Positions 12,888-19,263 of a stretch of 19,263 nucleotides of DNA are shown here, one piece after another (the first letter of the stretch is position 1; each line of letters begins with the position of its first letter). The notes below the pieces were generated by a model. That model saw only the letters and a program-made list of their open reading frames with translations, was not told where the DNA came from and did no database searches. The position numbers and the translations under genes are program-made. The stretch is from CAMAUF01 sp046152925 (GTDB taxonomy: Bacteria; Chloroflexota; Dehalococcoidia; Tepidiformales; Tepidiformaceae): the NCBI GenBank assembly GCA_046152925.1, contig JBJXFX010000017.1, positions 1 to 19,263 on the forward strand, in the 5' to 3' direction.

Positions 12888-14108
12888 ATGCGTCCCGCGT
12901 CTGCCCATGCGAACCGCAACCTCCGGCTCCTCCAGGCGTTCTGGTTCTTTCGGGATGCCCAGATCTGGATCCCGGTTTGGATAGTGTTCCTCACCCTGGA
13001 ACAGGGGTTCACCCTCACCCAAGTCTTGACGACCGAGGGCATCTACCTGCTTGCGGTGGTCCTGCTCGAAGTGCCGACCGGGGCGGTGGCGGACCGTTGG
13101 GGCCGTTCGAAGTCCCTCGGGTTGGGGGCCATCTGCCTCGGAGTCGCCGTCCTCGCCTTCGCCTTTGCGACGACGTATCCCATCCTCCTCGGGTCCTTCC
13201 TCCTCTGGGCGCTCGGCACCACGCTGATGTCCGGCGCCGACCTCGCGCTCCTCTTCGACACGCTCAAGGATGCTGGCCGCGAACACGAGTACGAGCAGTG
13301 GGCCGGCCGGGGGGCGTCGCTCAACTGGGGTGGCGCGGCCGTGGCCACGCTGCTCGGCGGGCCGATCGCCGGTATCACCAGCACCGAGATGACGATTTAC
13401 ATCGGCGCGGCGACCTGTCTCCTCGTCGCCGTGGCCGTCTTCGCGATCGACGAGCCACCCCATCGCGCAGCCGAACATCACGAGCCCTACTTCACGACCA
13501 TCAAGTCCGCCTTCCGCGACGTCAGCGCCGACCGCCAGGTGCGCTCCGTGATCCTCCTGGTGGGGCTCGCGACGGCCGCGACCACGGGCGTCCACTACCT
13601 CACACAGCCGTTTCTCATCGACCGCGGCCTGGAGGTCGGCCTTCTCTTTTCGTGGCTCCAGGTGCCGCTGCTCGCCTCGGGCGTCGTTGGCGGCCTGCTC
13701 GCCGGCCGATTCGCGAACCGGTACGGCATCCGCCTGCTCGTAACGCTGCCCCTGCTCGCAGCGGCCGGGCTCGTCGTGGTTGCGGCGACGCCGGGCTTCT
13801 ATGCGTTCGCACTCATGCCCCTGATCGGAGGGCTCGAGTCGCTCATCACCCCAGTTGGCGACGGGTTCGTCAACCGCCGAATCCCATCTGAGCGGCGCGC
13901 GACAGTGCTTTCGATGAAGGGCATGGTCCACAGCGTGGTGATGGCGGCGCTCGCCTCAAGCCTGGGCTGGCTGACGGATAATCCAGGGCTCGCGTGGGCG
14001 TATGTCGCCTGCGCAGCACTGGCGCTCGCCGCGGTCGTCTTCGTGGGCATCCCGGCGATGGCCCGCCGGGATCCCCCTCCGTCCCCGGCGGCGGCGTCAG
14101 CGTCCTGA
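12888..14108 (+). CDS. Major facilitator superfamily transporter
   Basis: A 406-residue integral membrane protein with about twelve hydrophobic segments in two halves. MFS motif A is seen as EVPTGAVADRWGRSKSLGLG (about 61-80) after the second segment, and a related AGRFANRYGIRLLV in the second half. Lengths and the charged central loop (DEPPHRAAEHHEPYFTTIKSAFRDVSADRQ) fit a drug/proton antiporter-like permease; the substrate is unknown. No ribosome site precedes the ATG at 12888. A TAGGCT box ends eight bases before it, so a leaderless transcript is possible. The gap of 100 bases before it (12788-12887) shows no other feature. The final 12 bases overlap the convergent Nei-type gene. Confidence 0.9.
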   Translation: MRPASAHANRNLRLLQAFWFFRDAQIWIPVWIVFLTLEQGFTLTQVLTTEGIYLLAVVLLEVPTGAVADRWGRSKSLGLGAICLGVAVLAFAFATTYPILLGSFLLWALGTTLMSGADLALLFDTLKDAGREHEYEQWAGRGASLNWGGAAVATLLGGPIAGITSTEMTIYIGAATCLLVAVAVFAIDEPPHRAAEHHEPYFTTIKSAFRDVSADRQVRSVILLVGLATAATTGVHYLTQPFLIDRGLEVGLLFSWLQVPLLASGVVGGLLAGRFANRYGIRLLVTLPLLAAAGLVVVAATPGFYAFALMPLIGGLESLITPVGDGFVNRRIPSERRATVLSMKGMVHSVVMAALASSLGWLTDNPGLAWAYVACAALALAAVVFVGIPAMARRDPPPSPAAASAS

Positions 14109-14969
14109 GCTGCTCGGACCGCGCCTCCCACGCGGGAGCGAATTGCGCCGCGCGACGGGGAGCACCGATTGACCTTCGACGATGGGCTGGCACTTCGGGC
14201 ACCAGGCCGTGTGACGGACATCGATGCCCTGCGGCGACGACTCGAGCCGGCTGAAGCACCGCCGGCAGGGCTGTCCGCCGCGCATGTAGGCGTACATCGT
14301 GGGCCGGTGGTTCAGGTTCAGCGCGTTCGGCTTACCAACGCTCGCCCGGAGCAGCGACTGGGCCATCCGGATCAGCCCGAGCATGTCGTCATCGAGGAGC
14401 TCGTCCAAACGGCGCCAGGGGTTGACGCCGCAACGAAACAGCGTCTCGTTCTTCCAGATGTTCCCGATCCCAGCGAGCGCCTTCTGGTCCATCAGCGCAT
14501 CGCCGATGGTTAACGCGGAGCGCTCTTCGGTGCGCAGGCGGCGAAGCGCCTCGACTTCGTCAAAGGCGTCGTCGAGCAGGTCTGGGCCGAGTCCGGCGAT
14601 CGGCGCATGGTGCTCCAGCGCCCGTTCTTCGATGAGCTCGATCACGGGCGCGCTGAAGTTCACGCAAACGGCGCCGTCGACCTCGAGGACGAGCCGCGCT
14701 TCGCGCTCGGGCATCCGCCACGGCGCGCCGGGGGCGTAGACGTGCCAGGAGCCGTTCATCCGAAGGTGGCTCCGCAGCGCCAGGCCGTTGTCGAAACTGA
14801 TGATCACGTTTTTGCCCTGCGAGCGGACGCCCGTGCAGGTCGCCCCGACGACGCGCGCCACTTGGGGGACCGCCCCTGGCCCGTGGGCGCGCGCCGCCCG
14901 CAACACCTGCCCTTCGAGCGGACGGCGCAGCAGGGCCGCGAACCTGAAGAGGCTATCTCCCTCCGGCAT
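14097..14969 (-). CDS. nei: Endonuclease VIII/formamidopyrimidine-DNA glycosylase family protein
   Basis: Bifunctional base-excision repair glycosylase and AP lyase, 290 residues, removing oxidised bases. Seen: the N-terminal MPEGDSLFR with nucleophile P2 and E3, the catalytic lysine K53 in GKNVII, LRMNGSWHVY at 69-78, the helix-two-turn-helix DQKALAGIGNIWKNE with N170, and a zinc finger with C235, C238, C257 and C260. The ATG at 14969 is fixed by the requirement for the MPE start; an upstream ATG would bury the nucleophile. The gene overlaps the end of the Lhr gene by 17 bases, so it is translationally linked. The basic tail after the finger (ARRNSLPRGRRGPSSSGR) is longer than usual. Pairing with Lhr resembles the nei-lhr neighbours of mycobacteria. 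Confidence 0.92.
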   Translation of the reverse strand: MPEGDSLFRFAALLRRPLEGQVLRAARAHGPGAVPQVARVVGATCTGVRSQGKNVIISFDNGLALRSHLRMNGSWHVYAPGAPWRMPEREARLVLEVDGAVCVNFSAPVIELIEERALEHHAPIAGLGPDLLDDAFDEVEALRRLRTEERSALTIGDALMDQKALAGIGNIWKNETLFRCGVNPWRRLDELLDDDMLGLIRMAQSLLRASVGKPNALNLNHRPTMYAYMRGGQPCRRCFSRLESSPQGIDVRHTAWCPKCQPIVEGQSVLPVARRNSLPRGRRGPSSSGR

Positions 14970-17900
14970 GTGCCTGCGCCCTTCGAGCCCGGTAGGTGAG
15001 CCCTTTGAAGCCATGTTCGAAGCCGGCCTCGATCAGCGCTCCGGCACGCGGCGATTGCGACGGCGGCTGGCCATCGAACCGCTCGATCGCCAGGGGCCGC
15101 CCGCCCGGCTCCGCGGTCGCGACGATCGCCTCGCAGGCCAACGCGGCGAGTTCCGGGTCGTCCCAGGCCGGGAGGGTCATGAGCCCATGGCCGCCGCGGT
15201 CGAGGTAGGCCACAGGCACGCCGTCGACCAGGACCACGCGCGCACCCGGGACACGCGGGAGCAATCGCCGCTCGTCGTCTTCGCGCTTCGGGAAGGGCAG
15301 TGCCGCGCCCCACGGGTTCGCGGGGTCGGTCGCGGCGAGGACGCGGACTTCGTGCTCCGTGCGGGCGTCTCGTTCGGAGCGGAGCCGATCCACCGCCCCT
15401 GGAAGCGCGAATTGGGCAGCGCCGAAGCCTTCCACGAAGTAGCCCCGCCGCACGCGTCCGGACTCTTCCATAGCCTTGAACACCGGATAGACGGCCGAAA
15501 ACCCGCCGGCGACACCCTCTGCCGCGACCGCCTCGCGCGTCACGACACCGTAGCGGTCGAGCAGCATCGTGGCCACGGCATGGACGCGGCTCGTCGGCGT
15601 CGCGCCTTCGACAGGTCCAGCGGGCAGCGCCGCCCAGCGCCCAGCGGCCTCCGGCGGGACCGACGCGCCGGCCCGGCGCGGGCTCGCTGCTCCGCGCCTA
15701 CCCCACGTGAGGGCGCGGACCGGGGCAAGCGTGTCGTTGGTCACCAAACCGGCCCAGACGAGCTCCCAAAGGGCCTCCAAGACCTCGCGGGGGTGTGCGG
15801 CGAGCTGGCGGACGAACTCGGCGTAGAACTGTGCGCCGCGTTCCCGGAGGGCCCCCAACACGCGCCCCGCGAGCTCGCCTTCAGCGGCCCCGGCCGGGCG
15901 GATCAGGTCTGGCAGGCGCTCCCGGCGGAAGAGCACAACGCGACCGTCATCCTTGCCGAGGCCCCCGTTGCCGGACCAGGCGAGCTCCCCTGAAGCGCCA
16001 AGCTCGTCCAACAGGCGTGGCTGGTAGCCATCGACCCGCGCGGGCAGCACGTCGCGCTCCAGGACCGACGCCGCCAAGGGGTACCCTTCGAGTTGCGCGA
16101 GCACGTCACGCGCGCGGTCCAGGCCCCCGCGCTCGACGCCGATGCCCTGCCAGCGCAAGAGAAAGCGCGCGTAAGTAGCGTGGTCGACCGGCTCAACCTC
16201 TTTGCGAAGGCGGGCGAGCGAGCGGCGGCGCAGTTGGCGGAGGACATCGGCATCGCACCACTCGCGTTCGGCTCCGCCGGGACGGAAGTCCCCGTGGACG
16301 ACCGCCCCTTCGGCATCGAGGCGGGCCAGCACATCGAGCACGACCCGCTCCGGGAGGGCCCAGCGCTCGGCGACTTCGCGCGCGAGAAATGGGGCGTGGG
16401 TCCGCGCATACCGGCGGACCAGGTGGTCCAAGGCGTCGTTCGTGGGCTTGAGAAACACCTCCGGGACGCCAAGCGGTGGGCTGACGCCGAGCCCATCCCG
16501 GTATCGCCCCGCGTCTTCGACCGGGATCCAACGTAGCTCGCCGCCAACCCGGATCGCGCAGGCCCGCCGCGTCGCGACGACCGTTTCGAGCCATCCCGCG
16601 AGTTCACTGGGCGTTGCGACGCGGGCGCTCAGCTCCACCTCACTGAGATCGCCGAGCCGCCGCAGCAAGTCGTGAAGCTGGTCCGCGTTTCGCGCTTTGC
16701 GACCATCGATGAGGCACTGGAGTTCGAACTCGACGCTGTCCAGCGCATCCGGGTCCAGTAGTTCGCGCAGCTCCGCCTCGCCAAGCAGGTCGCGGAGCAG
16801 GTTGCGGTCGAGCGTCAGCGCCTGGGCGCGCCGCTCGGCGAGCGGGGCGTCGCCTTCGTACATGTACGCGGCGATGTAGTCGAACAGCAGCGATCGCGCG
16901 AACGGCGAGGCGTCGTTCGTTTCGGCCTCGTGGACGCGGATTTCGCGGCTGCGGACGGCGCGAAGGACCTCGACGAGGCCGGGCATGTCGAAGACATCGC
17001 GCAGACACTCGCGATACGTCTCCAGCACGATCGGGAACGAGCCGTAGCGGCTCGCGACAGCGAGCAAGTTCGCTGAGCGCTGGCGCTGCAGCCAGAGCGG
17101 TGACCGGGCGCCGGGACGACGCTTCGGCAAGAGCAGGGCGCGGCCAGCGTTCTCGCGGAAGTGCGCCGCGAAGAGCGGAGTGTCGGCCAATCGCGACACG
17201 ACAAGTTCCTCGACTTCTTCGGGCGAAGGCAGCAGCTCCGCGGTCGGCGGCGGCTCTTCGCCCCCTTGGAATCGGACAGCGATGCCGTCGTCGCTCCAGA
17301 GTGTCTGGACGTCGAAGCCGCCCCGGGCTGCGAGGTGCCCTTCGATTGCCTGCGCCCACGGCGCATGAACGCGCCCCCCGAACGGCGTCAGCAGCACGAC
17401 CCGCCAATCGCCAAGCTCGTCGCGAAACCGCTCGACGACCACGCAACGGTCGGTCGGCAAGGCGCCCGTCGCCTCGCGCTCGTCGTCGAGGTAGGCGATC
17501 AGGTTCCGCGCGGCGAGCTCGTCGAGGTCGTGCTGCTCCACGAGGCGACGCACCGCCTTCTCCTCGTCGCGCTGCGCGAGCTCGCCGATTTCGCGGGTGA
17601 ACTCGCCAACGGCGCGGCCGAACTCGAGCGGACGGCCGATGCCGTCGCCCTTCCAGAAGGGCATTTTGCCCGGCTCGCCCGGCGCTGGCGCCACGACCAC
17701 ACGGTCCCGCGTGATCTGCTCGATCCGCCAGGTCGTCGCGCCGAGCATGAAGGTCTCACCTGCGCGGCTCTCGTAGACCATCTCCTCGTCGAGCTCGCCG
17801 ACGCGCGGCCCGCCTTCCCCGAGAAAGACGCCGTAGAGGCCGCGGTCCGGGATCGTGCCCGCGTTGACCACCGCGAGCGAACGCGCATCCCGCCGTCCCG

Positions 17901-19263
17901 AGACGACGCCGCTCTCCGGGTCCCAAATCAGCCGGGGTCGAAGGTCGGCGAACTCGTCGGACGGATAGTGGCCGGCGAGCATCCCGAGAACGCTCTCCAG
18001 CGCTTCGCGGCTGAGGGCCGCGAACGAGTAGGCCCGCCGCACCAGCTTCTCGAGGTCGTCGACCGCCCAGTCGTCCATCCCGCAGAGCGCGACGATTTGC
18101 TGCGCGAGGACATCGACGGGGTTCTTCGGGATTTCGGTGCGCTCGATCAGCCCCTTCCGCATCCGCTCGGTGACGACCGCGCACTCGAGCAGGTCGCCGC
18201 GGAACTTGGGGAAGATGCGCCCAACGCTCGGCGCCCCGACCTGGTGCCCGGCCCGCCCGACACGTTGCAAGCCCCGTGCAACCGACTTCGGGCTCTCGAT
18301 TTGGATCACGAGGTCGACCGCGCCCATGTCGATGCCGAGTTCCAGCGAACTCGTGCAGACAATGCCAGGGATGAGGCCCGCCTTCAGCCGGTCCTCGATC
18401 TCGACACGCTGCTCACGCGAAACCGACCCGTGGTGCGCGCGCAACAACTCCTCGCCAGCAATTTCGTTGATCCGCAACGCGATCCGCTCGGCGAGCCGCC
18501 GGTTGTTCACGAAGATCAGCGTCGACGTGTGGGAACGGACCAGTGCCAGGATCTCGGGGTAGATCGCGGGCCAGAGGGATGTCCCACCTTCGAACCCGGT
18601 CCCGGAGATGGCGCCTGCCGCCTGGGTGTAGCCGCTCAGGTCCGGCTTCGCCATGTCTTCGACCGGGACCACGACCTTGAGGTCGAGCTCCTTGCGCGCC
18701 CCAGCATCGGCGATGCGCACCGGCCGGTCGCCGCCGAGGTACTTCGCGACCTCTTCCAACGGCCGCTGGGTCGCCGAAAGGCCGACGCGCTGCACCGGGT
18801 GACCCGCAAAGTGTTCGAGGCGTTCGAGCGACAGCGCGAGGTGGGCCCCGCGCTTGGTAGCGGCCATCGTGTGGATCTCGTCGATGATTACGGTGCGCAC
18901 GCTCTTCAAGACGTCCCGGGAGCGCGAGGTGAGCATTAGGAAGAGCGACTCGGGCGTCGTGATCAGGATGTCCGGCGGGTCCTTGCGGATGTCCTCGCGT
19001 TCGGCCGTGGGGGTGTCGCCGGTGCGGGTCGCGACGGTGATGTCGGGCTCCGGCAGGCCCTGGCGCAAGGCGGCGATACGGAGCCCGGCCAGTGGCGCCC
19101 GGAGGTTGCGCTGGACGTCGTACGAGAGCGCCTTCAAGGGCGAGACGTAGAGCACCGAGATGCCCGCGCGCCGCCTCCGCCCGCGCCGATCGAGGTACGT
19201 GCGCTCTTCGACCGGCTGGACGACGAGCTGGTCGAGCGCCCAGAGGAAGGCGGCGAGCGTCTT
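14953..19263 (-). CDS. lhr: Lhr-type DEAD/DEAH superfamily 2 helicase, full-length form (5' end cut by window edge)
   Basis: A large ATP-dependent 3'-to-5' DNA helicase. At least 1436 residues are present. The window edge falls inside Walker A: the first two residues, K-T, are followed by LAAFLWALD, so roughly 50-60 residues are missing. Seen: motif Ia YVSPLKAL, motif II DEIH (128-131), motif III SAT (163-165), IFVNNR near 250, HHGSVS, motif V SLELGID (306-312), and motif VI QRVGRAGH (333-340). The Lhr-specific winged-helix and beta-barrel region follows, then a long C-terminal extension (from about residue 900) as in mycobacterial Lhr and E. coli Lhr, with tandem winged-helix segments (LAREVAERWALPERVVLDVL). 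That extension is related to AlkZ-type glycosylase folds in published work. It is co-transcribed with the Nei-type glycosylase, supporting a repair role. Confidence 0.95.
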   Translation of the reverse strand, partial: KTLAAFLWALDQLVVQPVEERTYLDRRGRRRRAGISVLYVSPLKALSYDVQRNLRAPLAGLRIAALRQGLPEPDITVATRTGDTPTAEREDIRKDPPDILITTPESLFLMLTSRSRDVLKSVRTVIIDEIHTMAATKRGAHLALSLERLEHFAGHPVQRVGLSATQRPLEEVAKYLGGDRPVRIADAGARKELDLKVVVPVEDMAKPDLSGYTQAAGAISGTGFEGGTSLWPAIYPEILALVRSHTSTLIFVNNRRLAERIALRINEIAGEELLRAHHGSVSREQRVEIEDRLKAGLIPGIVCTSSLELGIDMGAVDLVIQIESPKSVARGLQRVGRAGHQVGAPSVGRIFPKFRGDLLECAVVTERMRKGLIERTEIPKNPVDVLAQQIVALCGMDDWAVDDLEKLVRRAYSFAALSREALESVLGMLAGHYPSDEFADLRPRLIWDPESGVVSGRRDARSLAVVNAGTIPDRGLYGVFLGEGGPRVGELDEEMVYESRAGETFMLGATTWRIEQITRDRVVVAPAPGEPGKMPFWKGDGIGRPLEFGRAVGEFTREIGELAQRDEEKAVRRLVEQHDLDELAARNLIAYLDDEREATGALPTDRCVVVERFRDELGDWRVVLLTPFGGRVHAPWAQAIEGHLAARGGFDVQTLWSDDGIAVRFQGGEEPPPTAELLPSPEEVEELVVSRLADTPLFAAHFRENAGRALLLPKRRPGARSPLWLQRQRSANLLAVASRYGSFPIVLETYRECLRDVFDMPGLVEVLRAVRSREIRVHEAETNDASPFARSLLFDYIAAYMYEGDAPLAERRAQALTLDRNLLRDLLGEAELRELLDPDALDSVEFELQCLIDGRKARNADQLHDLLRRLGDLSEVELSARVATPSELAGWLETVVATRRACAIRVGGELRWIPVEDAGRYRDGLGVSPPLGVPEVFLKPTNDALDHLVRRYARTHAPFLAREVAERWALPERVVLDVLARLDAEGAVVHGDFRPGGAEREWCDADVLRQLRRRSLARLRKEVEPVDHATYARFLLRWQGIGVERGGLDRARDVLAQLEGYPLAASVLERDVLPARVDGYQPRLLDELGASGELAWSGNGGLGKDDGRVVLFRRERLPDLIRPAGAAEGELAGRVLGALRERGAQFYAEFVRQLAAHPREVLEALWELVWAGLVTNDTLAPVRALTWGRRGAASPRRAGASVPPEAAGRWAALPAGPVEGATPTSRVHAVATMLLDRYGVVTREAVAAEGVAGGFSAVYPVFKAMEESGRVRRGYFVEGFGAAQFALPGAVDRLRSERDARTEHEVRVLAATDPANPWGAALPFPKREDDERRLLPRVPGARVVLVDGVPVAYLDRGGHGLMTLPAWDDPELAALACEAIVATAEPGGRPLAIERFDGQPPSQSPRAGALIEAGFEHGFKGLTYRARRAQAHAGGR

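Noticed and set aside
12702..13931. Minus-strand open frame of 409 codons across the transporter gene
   Set aside because: It is strongly charged with repetitive Glu, Arg and Gly, and antisense to a clear twelve-segment MFS protein.
17161..18939. Plus-strand open frame of 592 codons inside the helicase gene
   Set aside because: It is a shadow of the Lhr frame. It shows no domain, and the opposite strand has continuous helicase motifs.

Overview
The window is a compact, GC-rich bacterial chromosomal segment. I see 17 protein-coding genes, one of them frameshifted and two cut by the window edges. There are no recognisable tRNA or rRNA genes, insertion sequences, prophage genes or CRISPR arrays. 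No gene-free stretch exceeds 300 bases; the longest is the 183-base gap at 4446-4628. GTG starts, high G+C, a two-subunit class I fumarase and an adjacent Nei/Lhr repair pair suggest a free-living Chloroflexota-like or actinobacterial-type organism. That assignment is an inference of low confidence, because the window holds no phylogenetic marker gene.

Left part (1-4445, all minus strand). A LuxR-type regulator, a canonical OmpR-type response regulator and a degenerate OmpR-type regulator form one tight operon. Past a heptamer tandem repeat follow a WecG/TagA/CpsF-type glycosyltransferase and a UDP-glucose/GDP-mannose dehydrogenase family gene that runs off the left edge. The last two are surface-polysaccharide genes, so the operon may control envelope or exopolysaccharide synthesis (inference).

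Middle left (4629-7293). A second degenerate OmpR-type regulator on the plus strand overlaps tail-to-tail with a short histidine kinase that has no sensor domain. Upstream of the kinase, on its strand, lie a class III adenylate cyclase and a DUF4097-like repeat protein whose reading frames overlap by four bases. Together with the first operon this is a signalling island. Three of its four DNA-binding regulators lack the phosphorylatable aspartate, and only one canonical receiver and one kinase core are present.

Middle (7422-11544). The fumarase alpha and beta subunit genes are separated by two related GNAT acetyltransferase genes in one tightly packed plus-strand operon. A DinB-like protein (minus) and a divergent, short glutamyl-tRNA reductase homologue (plus) then share a 60-base promoter gap that holds a direct repeat.

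Right part (11493-19263). A short-chain dehydrogenase interrupted by a one-base frameshift is divergent from a SnoaL/NTF2-like protein. An MFS transporter follows. Last, on the minus strand, come a large Lhr-type helicase, cut by the right edge, and an overlapping endonuclease VIII-type DNA glycosylase, which look like a co-expressed DNA repair pair.
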